A DNA stretch of 64,000 nt from Cavia porcellus (GCF_034190915.1 NW_026947484.1:190892982-190956981); one strand, 5' to 3'. Positions 11,009-22,060 are shown, numbered from the stretch's first letter. Notes: generated by a model from the sequence alone, not told the origin. Numbers and translations: made by a program.

Positions 11009-11645
11009 ATTTATGCTTTTTCTATAGAAAGCAGAGAATATTAAAGAGTTTGACATTAACTGAGTGGCTTTTTTGTGTGTGTGGAAGAAGGTTTCTGACA
11101 TTTTAAAAAGTAAGCTTTTTTTGGTCATCTGCCTCTTGAAAAAGAAAAGCATTAAACAGAATGTTACTATCCCTTTATTAAAATACTGATTTAAAATTGT
11201 GTTTATTCCTGCCTAGAAGTGGTGTTTTGAAGATTAGAATTAAATAATACTGATACAGGGAAAATGTAACTCCTAACCTGCTAGATGTCAGAAAATGCAC
11301 AGTTCATGTTCACTAAAATCAAAGAATATATTCTAAGGAGCAACAGAAGTTAAGAGTAGAAAAATTTTTGAGAGAAAGAGCTCCTGAGAGACAGGAAGGG
11401 ATCCCAAAATGGGTTTTCATGGACTCCACTTTTCAGAGGAAGTTTATAGAGCAAAATCATCAATATGTTGCTTATTCCTCAGGAAGGTATATAGGCCTGC
11501 TTATTCCATCTCTATCTTGAGATAGATCTATCTATGTTGCTTTCAGGTTGCAGCAATTTTTGTGAAATTCCATAATATTTGTGAATTTGAAGATTTGCAA
11601 AAATCTTTAGAATGTCAAGGATCTATTATATTCCTTACAATGTAA
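11009..11645. other. Intron, nothing recognised
   Basis: No supported gene or repeat. Confidence 0.4.
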
Positions 11646-11884
11646 TTTTTTCTCCCAGCACTGGGGATCAAACCTAGGGCTTTTTTAGTTTGTTTGTTTG
11701 TTTTTTTTTTTTTTTGTTATTGTTTGTTTGTTTGGTCTTTTGGTCTTCTTGAGATAGGGTCTTGCTTTGCAGTTCAGGCTGGCCTTGGGCTCACTTTGTA
11801 GCCCAAGCTGGTCTAGAATTTGCAACAATCCAATCCTCCTGCCTCAGCCTCCTGAGTCCTGGGATTATAGCCATGCGCCATCAC
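11646..11884 (-). mobile_element. B1/B4 SINE, main part, split by a solo LTR
   Basis: A reversed ID-like part (cactggggatcaaacctagg) and a T-rich tract precede a reversed B1 with the internal duplication (caggctggccttgggctcac). The element breaks at cgccatcac (11884) and resumes at 12214. Confidence 0.8.
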
Positions 11885-12213
11885 TGATCCGGCCTGCAGA
11901 TCAATCTGTGGGGTGTACCTGGAGGTGGAACGGGGATTAAATAAAGACATAGGGGAGACAAAGAGAGATGGAAGCAAGTCAAGAGAATCCAATCAAGCCC
12001 CCAGTTTATTCCGGAAGTGATTACATCTTTTATAGGCCAAGGGCAGGAGGTGGAACAGGAAGAGGCTATGGGGATGAATACAACAGGGTCACCGTCACGT
12101 CCAGGTATGTGACGTAAGCAGGAAAGGATTATGGTTAATGTAGGCAGACACAGTGCCCATAGGGGGGAGAGAGGCAGGGAGGCAGCAATGGGGCTGTCGC
12201 TTGGCTTCCTACA
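11885..12213 (-). mobile_element. Solo LTR, class II (ERVK)-type, with 6-bp TSD
   Basis: A 329-bp segment beginning tgatccgg and ending ttcctaca. It is flanked by a perfect 6-bp duplication, catcac (11879-11884 and 12214-12219), the size usual for class II ERVs. Removing it restores a continuous B1 end. On the minus strand it has tataaaag (12034-12027) and aataaa (12010-12005) at LTR-like spacing. No internal viral sequence remains, so it is a product of LTR-LTR recombination. Confidence 0.85.
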
Positions 12214-12235
12214 CATCACTCCTGGCTGAACCTAA
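12214..12235 (-). mobile_element. B1 SINE, 5' end beyond the solo LTR
   Basis: catcactcctggctgaac is the duplicated target plus the first bases of the B1 interrupted at 11884. Confidence 0.7.
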
Positions 12236-12378
12236 GGCTTTTGTATCGAGCTATCTCCTTGTCGTATGTGTGTATGTGAGAGACGAGGTCTTGCTAAGTT
12301 GCCCAATCTGGGCTCACATATTTGGAATCCTTCTACCCCAGCCTCAAGGATGCTGGGATTACAAGCATGTGCCATAAA
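12226..12378 (-). mobile_element. B4-like SINE
   Basis: A reversed ID-like part (gaacctaaggcttttgtatc) is followed by a reversed B1/monomer part (gagacgaggtcttgctaagt, then gctgggattacaagcatgtg). Confidence 0.6.
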
Positions 12379-13099
12379 TCCTGATAAAAATTGAATTTTG
12401 AATTTTATATGTATGTATTTATATGTTCAAAACTACAAAGCTCCATCAGGCTTATTATACACACAGCAGTCCCCTGTGCTGTCCTTTTTCCTCCAGACTC
12501 TCACTCCTCAGAAGCAACTACATTTAGTTGTTCAGATGCTTCTTCCATCAGTGACTTCTGTATTTCTAAATAATACATACTTAACCATTTTTCAGATGAC
12601 CTGTGTCTGACCATATTTCGTTACTAACCGGACAGCTGAGGATGAACTTTATTGCACCACCTCTGCTCTGCCCTCCCTCTCATACAAATGATCCTCCTAT
12701 TGCTCTCCAAATAGTGCAGATTTGGCTCTGTGTTCATATTATTGTGACTGTTGTCCACAAATGAACCACATGGTATGGAATAACTAAGCCACTTCTTATT
12801 TCTCCTGGAACTAATCATTGGCTCATTTGAAATTTTTCTTTTTTTTTTTTTAAGTGACATATATTCTCACTGATGGAATTGATAAAAACTCAGCACTCTG
12901 GACTGTACGGATCAGGTGATTTATCCACCCAGCCACACCCCCTTGGAGATTCCGTCTTTGTCTTCTTGCTTCAAAGCTGGACCCACAGCCTAGGTTTTAA
13001 TCTTGGGCTTTATTATTACGTGTAGATTCTCTTTCTCCATCTTCATGGTGGGTCCCCCTTTCCTACACTATTTCCTTTCGTTGGTTTATTTTCAGCTTG
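12379..13099. other. Intron, nothing recognised
   Basis: No supported gene or repeat, apart from a short T-run near 12839-12853. Confidence 0.4.
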
Positions 13100-14170
13100 C
13101 TTAAGCATGTCTCTTAGTAACTTCCTAAGATATGAGAGGTAAACATTTGGGTTCCTGCTAGAAAATGCTTTCATTTACCCTCACAAGGTTGGCTAGCTGT
13201 GGAATTCTAAGCTGGAGTTAAGTTTCTTGGAGAATTTTGAAGGCATTTTCATCTCCTGGCTTTCATTATTGCTTTGGAGAAACCTGATGTAAGTTTTATT
13301 CCTGCCCCCTCCTTCCTCAGTCTCCAGAAGCCTTAATCCCAGCGATCTAAAATGTCACTGTGATGCGCTACCCCTGTTGGTGTGGTGGATCTTACTAATT
13401 ATTTCTCCCTTTTGTTTTCTGTCTTTTGTCCTTTTGTCCTTGGCCTCATTAGTCTCCTTTTTTATTCAGTCACTTTATCTCTCCTTTGTCTTGTCTGTGT
13501 GATTTCCTCAACCATCCTCTTCCAACTGTTCTATTAACTTTTCTACTAATAATTAACTTATTCCCCAAATATTTCTCTTTAAAAACTGTATTGTTTCATT
13601 GCTTGTAATAATAATGAGGATGTAGTAATAGATTTCCCACTTAGTTTTCTTTTTTCTTCTTTCTTCTCCTGCCTTGTTTGTTCCTTCCAAACGCGACCCC
13701 TTCAGTATTTTGTCTTGGGTTAGGGGTTTTTTCCCTCTACTTTGTTGTTGCTCTTTAATGTTCGTATTTGAAGGCAGAGCAGTGACTGATGGGAGGCGGA
13801 GTGATGGGTGGTTTTGGAGGGCCAGTGGGGTTCACTGTATAGGCATTGGATGGGACCCAGGTATTCTTGGAAGATTCCCCACGAACAGTCCCCCAGAGGG
13901 AATCTCGGCCACCTTCTTGGGAGGTAGGAGCCCCGCGGCTGCTCTGGAGTTGAGTGGTGGAAGGAGTGAGCGGTGGTTCGTCTGTACCTGCAGGCTTTCA
14001 GCTTTAGCTTTCTGTGTGGTGGCCAGACCCAGCCCCTCCCTGCTGCCCTGAATAGGGAGTCTCTGGTTCAGCCCCAGCCCCGACTTTTTACACTCCCGAC
14101 CTGCACTACTTTAAAAAGGAGGAGCCCCCCTTATCTCCCTGTGCACCTTGTTCTTTTCCTATCATACATA
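13100..14170 (-). mobile_element. Ancient L1/HAL1-type fragment (ORF1 and 5' UTR region)
   Basis: ttggctagctgtggaattct, then gaattttgaaggcatttt and gtgatttcctcaaccatcct match, by memory, the reversed ORF1 region of old mammalian L1/HAL1 elements. A GC-richer part at 13690-14120 fits its 5' UTR. It is much more diverged than the other LINEs here. The short + strand ORFs over it are shadows. Confidence 0.5.
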
Positions 14171-14234
14171 GCATTTATAACATTTTGTTAATTTATTGTA
14201 TCCTCTGAGGGATTGGATGTCTTTGGTTTTTGTT

Positions 14235-14428
14235 GTTGTTATTTTATGGTACTGGGAGTTGAACCCCCAGAAGTTTTGCTCTTAAGCCACATCCCCAACC
14301 CTTTTTGTTTTGTTTTTGAGACAGCGTTTTGCTTTGAAGTTTGGGCTAGCCTTGAACTGGCTGTATAGTCCAGGTTGGCCTCAAACTTGGAACAGTATTG
14401 GCATGTGTTACTATGGCTGGCCCAATCC
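14235..14428 (-). mobile_element. B4-like SINE
   Basis: tggtactgggagttgaaccc and cttaagccacatccccaacc (ID part) are followed by gagacagcgttttgctttga and ccaggttggcctcaaacttg (B1 part). Confidence 0.75.
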
Positions 14429-14592
14429 ACTTTTTTTTTTTTTTTTTTTTTTTGAGACAAGGTTCACTATGTAGTTCAGGCTGGCCTTGAGCTCACTTTG
14501 TCGCCCAGGCTGGTCTCAAACTCACAAGGATCCTCCTGCCTCCGCCACCCAGAGTGCTGGGATTACAGGCCTGTGCTAGCAGGTCTGGCTTT
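14429..14592 (-). mobile_element. B1-type SINE with internal duplication
   Basis: A T-run of about 23 leads into gagacaaggttcactatgta, then caggctggccttgagctcac, caggctggtctcaaactcac and gctgggattacaggcctgtg. Confidence 0.9.
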
Positions 14593-15295
14593 AATCTATC
14601 ATGTTGGTCATTCTGTCCCAAGTGCCTGTGCACACTGGATGTTCAGTCTGTTTGCACTGTGGCAGTAAGCTATTAGATTCAGCCTAACTATCCCAGAAAC
14701 CAGTTTCCTTCTTTACAAAGGGAGTGAGGTACATTTGAGCTCTGTGTTGTGCTCAGCTACACAGCCTGTGAACAGAGGCCCCAAAAAGTGACTCTCTTTT
14801 GTAACCATGTATGACAAGGGGCTGTCCCCAGTGCTAGTCAAGGGTAAGCACTTTGGATCAGTTATCCACACAACTATCCTAGATAATGTAGCCTTTTCTT
14901 GGATCAGAAAATAACCAACTTTTTATTTCTAGTGAGTCCAGAAAGTATAAATGTATCTGCATTTATTGGCTTCAAACTCAGCACTAGAGAGCCATGTAGA
15001 ATCTTTCCTTTTTAAAAATGACTTGTTATGAAAAAATTTTAAATATATAATTTGTGAAGCAAATCGTAAAATCACAATTTCATCTGTAAATGACATCTCT
15101 TTAAAAAATACTCTTTAAAAAAACCACCATATATACACCTAAGGGGGAAAAAATGAACAATTCCTTAGTATCCTCAAAGATATAGATGATATTCTGAGTG
15201 GTCAGGTTAGATGGCCTTGTAGAATCCCCACAGTTCAAAACTGGACTATGAAAGAAAATGGCTTTGAACAAGCTCCTTCATCTCTTGTTTTCCTT
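14593..15295. other. Intron, nothing recognised
   Basis: No supported gene or repeat. Confidence 0.4.
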
Positions 15296-15299
15296 TTCT

Positions 15300-15530
15300 A
15301 TTATTTTAAAAATTGAAGTATAGCTTATTGGAGTTGCTTGAGATGTAATGTACTTGCTATAAAATTTAGGTGTATATTCATATATTTTTAGTGAATTTGT
15401 GAGTTGTACTCCTGTGACCACAGTCAGACTTTAGATTATTTCCATCACACTTCCAAAATCATTCTACATTTATGTTCATTCCTGGGAAGCGTTAATACGC
15501 TCATTCAGCCGCATGTAAGTGGAAATCTTT
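15300..15530 (-). mobile_element. Old L1 3' fragment
   Basis: attgaagtatagcttattgg, then gtgagttgtactcctgtgac and tttccatcacacttcc resemble the reversed 3' region of old L1M-type elements. It is highly diverged. Confidence 0.35.
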
Positions 15531-16034
15531 CTTTGGCTCTGCAGGTTACCTTTCCTGAGTGCCTAATATATTCACTGTACTGAACAGACTCTCAGCCAGC
15601 TGTCCTTAGACTTACTTTCAGTTAAGCTACCAGCTCATGAAACTTTGGGGAAAGGGTCCCTTTGTCCGTGTTGTCTTACTCACGAGGAGTTGGCATTTTG
15701 GTCTGCTAACTTTGCATTCATTTACCTACTCCCCAGCTTCCAAAAATGCTTTGATGTCTTCTTTCACATTCTGTTTTTTTGGGGGGCTTATACCTTTAAG
15801 AGTTTTTGACAATTTATTCCTTTAAGACAAAAAGAAAAGTGTATTTTTAATCGGTTTACAAGAATGACTAGGTACTAATGTACACATGTAACTACAATAT
15901 CAGTGACTAGAAAATTCCCTTTTAACTAATCAAGGTTTCTAAGACTGGAATGTCTATAGACAGTAATTCCCTGTCCTCAGGGATTGCAGAATGCCAACAG
16001 ACTTCCGTGGCAGAGATCTGGCTTCACCGCACAT
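15531..16034. other. Intron, nothing recognised
   Basis: Short shadow ORFs only. Confidence 0.4.
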
Positions 16035-16165
16035 CAAGCTTTTTTTTTTTTTTTTTTTTTTGGTCTTTTTCTTTTTATCCGTACCGGGGATTGAACTCAC
16101 AAGTGCCTGCTTGCAAGGCAGGCGCTTATGCCGCTGAGCTAAATCCCAGCCTCCCATCAGGCTTT
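16035..16165 (-). mobile_element. ID SINE with target-site duplication
   Basis: A reversed ID unit (taccggggattgaactcaca, then gcctgcttgcaaggcaggcg) has a T-rich tail on its left. It is flanked by catcaagctttttt and catcaggctttttt (one mismatch), a convincing TSD. It lies about 280 bp upstream of the ZBTB5 coding-exon acceptor. Confidence 0.9.
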
Positions 16166-16403
16166 TTTGACACCAACCCTCATTGTAAAGAGCTCACAGG
16201 ACTTTGAAGGGAGGCTGTAAAGAAGCGATGTGTGTGTTGCACGCTCTTAGGGGTGAAAGCTAAATCTTCCTTTTGCTCGCAAGTTCGTGTGTGTGCTCCT
16301 CATCCACAATCACAAGCTTGAACAGGACTAGGCTTGGCCGTTCAGATTTTTTCCCATCATTCCTTTTACGTTTTGACTTTGACTTAAACTTTTCTAAGCC
16401 TTC

Positions 16404-16434
16404 ACACTTTTTTTTTTTTTTTTCTTTCTCGTAG
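16404..16434 (+). promoter_or_regulatory. 3' splice site of the ZBTB5 coding exon
   Basis: A long T-rich polypyrimidine tract (about 18 consecutive Ts, then ctttctcgtag) ends at 16434, four bases before the ATG at 16439. This implies at least one upstream 5' UTR exon. Confidence 0.75.
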
Positions 16435-16438
16435 GATC

Positions 16439-18469
16439 ATGGATTTTCCTGGTCATTTTGAGCAGATTTTTCAACAGCTGAACTACCAGAGACTTCACGG
16501 TCAGCTCTGCGATTGTGTCATTGTAGTGGGGAATAGGCATTTCAAAGCCCACCGCTCCGTGCTGGCCGCGTGCAGCACGCATTTCCGAGCCCTGTTCTCG
16601 GTGGCAGAAGGCGATCAGAGCATGAACATGATCCAGCTCGACAGCGAAGTGGTGACTGCAGAGGCCTTTGCCGCACTGATTGACATGATGTATACCTCCA
16701 CCCTCATGCTGGGAGAGAGCAACGTTATGGACGTCCTACTGGCAGCCTCTCACCTGCACTTGAACTCTGTTGTTAAGGCGTGCAAGCATTACCTTACCAC
16801 ACGGACACTGCCCATGTCTCCCCCGAGCGAGCGCATACAGGAGCAGAGTGCCCGCATGCAGCGCTCCTTTATGCTGCAGCAGCTGGGGTTGAGCATCGTG
16901 AGCTCAGCCCTCAATTCCGGCCAGAGTGGCGAGGACCAGCCGGCCCCCATGAGCTCATCCCTGCGCAGTACCATGGACCAGCGGACACCCTTCCCCATGA
17001 GACGCCTTCACAAGCGCAAGCAGTCTGCGGAGGAGCGGGCCAGGCAGCGCCTGCGGCCCTCCGTGGATGAGTCTGCCATTCCAGATGTCACGCCAGAGAG
17101 CGGGCCTCCGGGGGTTCACTCCCGGGAGGAGTTCTTTTCACCAGACTCTCTGAAAATGGTAGACAATCCTAAACCTGATGGCATGGCCGACAACCAAGAA
17201 GACAGTGCTATGATGTTTGACCAGTCTTTTGGTGCCCAAGAAGATGCCCAGGTGCCCAGTCAGTCTGATAACACCGCCAGCAACATGGCACAATTGTCAA
17301 TGGCCTCTCGCGCAACGCAGGTTGAGAGTGGTTTTGAGCAGGAAGCTGCAGCTGAGAAAAGTGGTTTCCAGTGCGAAAATGCTGAAGTTGGCCTTGGCGA
17401 GAAGGAGCACATGAGAGTGGTGGTGAAATCTGAGCCCCTGAGCTCGCCTGAGCCTCAGGATGAAGTGAGCGATGTGACCTCCCAGGCCGAAGGCAGCGAG
17501 TCTGTGGAAGTGGAAGGAGTTGTGGTCAGCGCCGAGAAGATCGACCTTAGCCCGGAGAGCAGTGATCGGAGTTTTTCAGATCCCCAGTCCAGCACAGATA
17601 GGGTAGGTGACATCCACATTCTGGAAGTCACAAATAACCTAGAACATAAGTCCACATTTAGCATTTCAAATTTTCTTAACAAGAGCAGAGGAAGCAACTT
17701 TAGTGCAAATCAGAACAATGATGATAACATCCCGAACACCACTAGCGACTGCCGGCTGGAGGGCGAGGCCCCGTACCTGCTTAGTCCAGAGGCGGGGCCT
17801 GCCCGCAGCTCTTCCTCTGCCCCTGGCTCCCATGTGGAGAACCCTTTCAGTGAGCCAGCCGACTCGCACTTCGTCAGGCCTGTGCAAGAGGTGATGGGCC
17901 TGCCCTGTGTGCAGGCATCAGGTTACCAGGGCGAGCAGTTTGGGATGGACTTCTCCAGGGCTGGTTTGGGACTCCACTCCTCCTTTTCCAGAGTAATGAT
18001 GGGCTCCCCAAGAGGAGGAGCCAGTAACTTTCCATACTACCGACGCATAGCTCCCAAAATGCCAGTGGTAACTTCCGTCAGGAGTTCACAGATGCCAGAA
18101 AACTCTGCCAGTTCCCAGCTAATGATGAATGGGGCCACATCGTCATTTGAGAACAGCCATCCCTCCCAGCCTGGCCCTCCGCAGTTGACCAGGGCATCTG
18201 CTGATGTCCTGTCAAAGTGCAAGAAGGCCTTATCAGAGCACAATGTTTTGGTTGTAGAGGGAGCTCGCAAGTATGCCTGCAAAATCTGCTGCAAAACTTT
18301 CCTGACTTTGACAGACTGCAAGAAGCACATCCGTGTCCACACGGGTGAGAAGCCCTATGCCTGCCTGAAGTGCGGCAAGAGATTCAGTCAGTCCAGCCAC
18401 CTGTATAAACACTCGAAAACCACCTGCCTGCGGTGGCAGAGCAGCAATCTGCCCAGCACCTTGCTCTGA
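16439..18469 (+). CDS. ZBTB5: Zinc finger and BTB domain-containing protein 5
   Basis: A 676-aa open frame in one exon, near the length I recall for human ZBTB5 (677 aa). It is a BTB/POZ zinc-finger transcription factor, nuclear and mainly repressive in studied members. The BTB domain spans roughly residues 24-118 (CDCVIVVGNRHFKAHRSVLA, where dimerisation and corepressor binding occur). A basic patch RRLHKRK near 188-194 may be a nuclear localisation signal. The acidic/Ser-rich middle holds a sumoylation-type VKSE with Lys330. Two C-terminal fingers start at Cys614 and Cys642: the first is C2H2 (His630, His634), the second is C2HC-like (His658, Cys663). The start follows a splice acceptor and is the first ATG of the exon. 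GRHPR lies tail to tail downstream, as in human. No disruption is seen. Confidence 0.97.
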   Translation: MDFPGHFEQIFQQLNYQRLHGQLCDCVIVVGNRHFKAHRSVLAACSTHFRALFSVAEGDQSMNMIQLDSEVVTAEAFAALIDMMYTSTLMLGESNVMDVLLAASHLHLNSVVKACKHYLTTRTLPMSPPSERIQEQSARMQRSFMLQQLGLSIVSSALNSGQSGEDQPAPMSSSLRSTMDQRTPFPMRRLHKRKQSAEERARQRLRPSVDESAIPDVTPESGPPGVHSREEFFSPDSLKMVDNPKPDGMADNQEDSAMMFDQSFGAQEDAQVPSQSDNTASNMAQLSMASRATQVESGFEQEAAAEKSGFQCENAEVGLGEKEHMRVVVKSEPLSSPEPQDEVSDVTSQAEGSESVEVEGVVVSAEKIDLSPESSDRSFSDPQSSTDRVGDIHILEVTNNLEHKSTFSISNFLNKSRGSNFSANQNNDDNIPNTTSDCRLEGEAPYLLSPEAGPARSSSSAPGSHVENPFSEPADSHFVRPVQEVMGLPCVQASGYQGEQFGMDFSRAGLGLHSSFSRVMMGSPRGGASNFPYYRRIAPKMPVVTSVRSSQMPENSASSQLMMNGATSSFENSHPSQPGPPQLTRASADVLSKCKKALSEHNVLVVEGARKYACKICCKTFLTLTDCKKHIRVHTGEKPYACLKCGKRFSQSSHLYKHSKTTCLRWQSSNLPSTLL

Positions 18470-20840
18470 CTGTCCTCGTGAGACGGAGCTAGGGCCAGTC
18501 ATGGGACTGAGACTAAAACCAACTTTTGGTGGGCTGTTCACGCCTTTAGGTTTGAGGCTTCAGCTGTCTGGTGGCTCTTGCAGATTTCAACAGTTACTAA
18601 GTGCAAACCGTCACCAGGCAGCGCGTGGCTCTGAGTGAGGCACACGCCTTGGGAATGAGATGCAGGATATCCCTGGAACTAAGTTCTTCCACAGGGCTGA
18701 GGAATGCAGTTATAGTTTGTAACTAATCTTGTTAAAAGTGGCACACTTGAAAAATGGAAGTGCAAAACAATTTTTTAGCAATTTTTATAAAGCTCTGTGA
18801 AGCATTTAATTAAATTTCCTATACCCCCAGTGGGAATGTTATATATGTGTACAGTGATGCAAAATGCACTTAAGTGTAACCAGTGGTGACTTGGTGCCTG
18901 TCTGAGAGGAAGACCCTTGAGGACATGCCTGTCTGCCACCAATGCTTTAAATTCTGAGCTAGATAGGCCTAGGCCTCAGAAAGTACTGTATTTTTTATTT
19001 TCATCCGAGTTGCAGTCACAGACACTGTGCTCTGATGGTGCTGACACTGGGTCCAGGCGAGCATTCTCTTGGACTAAATAGGTGTATATACTTTTGAGTC
19101 TGTTGAGTAGATGTTCTAACCTTTTTTTCCCTTCTGGTTTTAAAGACTAAAGTCATAAATGGAGTATGTACTTGTAGAAGGTGACAAGTAAGATATTGTT
19201 TCTGTATGTGCTGTTTTAGCAGAATTTTAACCGACTTGTGTTACCAATGTTACGGTTCCATGTTTGGAAGTCAGAAAAGAGCTAGTTGTTTGTCTTTGTT
19301 CTGATGATGTGGAGTCGTTCTGTGGCGCCTTCATGATCCACTGCCCTTTGCTCCATCAGACACTGAAGACCAGTTCAGTCTGACACCTTCCACCCAAGGA
19401 CAAGCCTGGTTCCCACCATTTCTCCACGCCCCCCTTGTATGGCCTTTCTCCCTAATTACTGTTTTCAGTTACAAACTTACCAAAATAATGTCACCTGCCA
19501 TGGGCTTTTATTACCAGTACATACTAGTCTTTAAAGTGCTATGCTGATAAAAGTACTATTCTTTAAATGTATATACTATTCTTTAAAAGTAACTTTTATT
19601 ATTGCTTCTCCAACTCAATACTGAGGACTGAAAATTGTTTAAAATCCAAACATAGTAGCGTTCATGGATCAGTCTCTTCCAGCCTTTGTAAGGGATGCAG
19701 CAGCCCGCAGCACAGAAGTCGCCCAGTAGCATCTGAGACTGCAGGAGGCATCCGAGGCACTGGCCAGGGCCTCCTGCCTCACTTCCCTCACCCTATCTTG
19801 CTGTCCTGTGCTGTCAGGGCTGTTGGTGGCACCCCTTTTGGCCATCCCCCTGGCTCATGTGTACAGAGGAACAGCCCAGGTTCCTGTATCTCTGTAGAGT
19901 TCAGTTTAGGTTATGCACAAACATGGATTCATTTTGCTTTTTATACAGCTTTCTCAGAAATAACCACTGTGCATAATTCAGAGAATTTATTCAGTTCTTA
20001 TGTTTAGGAAACTTTAAGTATGTGTAGTTTGAAACAAAAGTGTGTGACTTCTCTTAATCTAGTATGCACAGTACATGTGTGGATAAATCTAACGTTCATA
20101 GAAGCCTGGGCCTCTCCGAGGAGCCGATCCCAGGAGGAGAGCTCAACAAGGAGACTGCAGCTGCTGCTCTGGACAGATGTGGGGGACATTGGAGGACACA
20201 TGGTCACTTGTGAAATTCATTTCCTTGTGGCTCACTGTCAGCTGCCCTGTCCTGTCCTGATCCATCCACCCTCACCTGGTTAGGGACTGGTGTCCTGGGA
20301 GGAGACTGACACTGGGAGTCCGGTGGGTCAGCCTGGGGAATGAGAGTGCCATCTGGGCCTAAGGCGAGGAGCCAGTGACACAGGCACGGCAGCGCTCCTT
20401 CCCTCCCATCTTTCAGAGGTGGAACCGGGAGCCTCTTTCTGACCCCCGCCTAGGCAGACGTGAACTTGTCTTTGGGGCCTGTGTCTAACACAGACCAGAG
20501 TCCTGCCTCTCCCCTGCTAGGTGGAAGCTGGAATCTCATCTACCTCTTAGTCAGTTTCTATGTGTGAGAAGCAACTTGTGGGCCAATGTCCTGGATCATC
20601 CTGTAGCACTTAAAAATTCCAAGGTTTCCTGGAAAACCAGGGGTCCTGTGATCTAGTTTCTACCTGGATTCCAACTGGTATTGAGGACCTAAAATATTAA
20701 TTGGTTAGCCTTAATGATAGCCTGGCATAATCATAATCTTTTTGGGTAGTAACAGCAAAAAGTTCTGTCAGGGTACCTGTGTCAGTGGTGCTATGCTGGT
20801 TTAAATGAGATTTTGAAATAAACCGTTTGTCATATCCATG
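18470..20840 (+). other. ZBTB5: ZBTB5 3' UTR
   Basis: About 2.4 kb of non-coding sequence without SINEs runs from the stop to an AATAAA at 20817-20822. A T/GT-rich stretch follows, fitting cleavage near 20840. AT-rich elements and two Pumilio-type motifs (19083-19090 and 19568-19575) lie inside. The exact 3' end is inferred. Confidence 0.75.
20817..20822 (+). terminator. ZBTB5: ZBTB5 poly(A) signal
   Basis: A canonical AATAAA followed by tgt- and t-rich sequence. It is the last good signal before the GRHPR 3' end on the opposite strand. Confidence 0.7.
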
Positions 20841-21274
20841 TCTCTAAATACATGTTCTTTTCTTTTCTCAGGTTGAAACAAAACAGGAAAGTACTATTGT
20901 ATCCTCTGTTAGCTGATACAATCCTGTAACAGAAGATAAAGCCTCTGCTTCTAGTACTTTTTGAAACCAAGCTTCTGAGACAAAGATGCAGTCAGCAAAT
21001 AACAATGGTTTCTTGTTCCCCTCCAGTTATTTATTCCTCTAGCTTTCCCCATCTTGTCCTGCCTTCGGGCTGTGGATGTGGGTGAGGTTGTGTTCTCAGT
21101 CACCCAGTTATCTTGGGAGCTGCTTGACCCTATGTGACACCGCTGTTGGCAGCCTCCTCTGCCAGTCTGGCCCACTGTGGGGAAGCTGACTGCTTTAGCA
21201 CAGAGCAGGACTTTGGCAGTGGCCCCGCCGGTGGCCTGGCCTTAGGGAAGAGAAAGATGATGATTCGAAAGCTC
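20841..21274. other. Intergenic spacer between convergent ZBTB5 and GRHPR
   Basis: No gene is seen. It contains a short hairpin (attgtatc 20896-20903 against gatacaat 20915-20922). Confidence 0.5.
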
Positions 21275-21425
21275 TGATGTGGTGGCCCACACCTGTAACC
21301 CCAGTACTTGGGAGGCTGAGACAGAAGGCTTACAAGTGACAGGTCAGCCTGGGCTACACGCAGAGTCACAAGAGCCAAGGGAATTACAGAGCAAAATCCT
21401 ATCTCAAGAAAGAAAAAGTGTAGGT
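21275..21425 (+). mobile_element. B1-type SINE
   Basis: tgatgtggtggcccacacct, then cttgggaggctgagacagaa and cagcctgggctacacg, ending ctatctcaagaaagaaaa. Confidence 0.75.
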
Positions 21426-21739
21426 AAAAATTAACTCTCAAGTCAAAACTACATGCCTCTGGCTATTCTCAACCCCAAGTGTTGACCCAACCTCCTCTTT
21501 TCTTCTAGTTAATGCTCCGTGCTCTTCATTTTCCTGATGGTCTAGGTAGGGGGTTGAAGCGCCCTAATGAACAAGGCTCCCCTTGTTCTGCCCTTGGTGA
21601 CGGACATGGGAAGGAACTGGGCAAGTTGCTACAAGAGCTCAGCGTGAGGACCAGATGGGAAGCAGAGTCAGGCGGATCACAGAACGTCCCAAGTTCAAAA
21701 CAGATGCTCTTTTTGTTAACTTCCTCCAGTTACAGGCTG

Positions 21740-21938
21740 AGGCAGTCTTAGAAAATTATTTAATGCAGAATTACAGGCTTTTGGCTCAGATGTGTCCAGC
21801 CACAGGTGCTGCAAAGCACATCGACCAGTACCCGTCTTCACTTGCACCATCAGGGCAGATCAGGCTTTCCCTCGGCTCCTACCTCTGGCGTGTCAGCAGG
21901 AGACCAGGGCCCTGGCTCTGGCCTGTGGGGTGGGCTGG
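21740..21938 (-). other. GRHPR: GRHPR 3' UTR
   Basis: A short 3' UTR of about 200 nt between the stop at 21939-21941 and an ATTAAA signal. Its exact end is inferred. Confidence 0.65.
21759..21764 (-). terminator. GRHPR: GRHPR poly(A) signal (ATTAAA)
   Basis: The minus strand reads attaaa about 175 nt after the stop codon. No AATAAA is closer. Confidence 0.65.
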
Positions 21939-22060
21939 CTACAGCTTGAGTTCACTGGGCATCGGCTGTCCTCGCAGGCCAGCCAGCAAGTTGTTACTTG
22001 CCAACAAGGACATAGCGTTGCGCGTCTTGTAAGTGGCACTGCCAATGTGGGGCAGAATCA
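21939..22060 (-). CDS. GRHPR: GRHPR exon 9
   Basis: Residues 289-328, from [13 protein letters not shown] with catalytic His293 to the end MPSELKL and a TAG stop. The acceptor reads ttcctttgcag. Confidence 0.97.

Noticed and set aside
13674..14051. 125-aa plus-strand ORF in a GC-rich patch of the ZBTB5 intron
   Set aside because: It runs antisense to what looks like the 5' region of an ancient LINE, with no domain or splice support.
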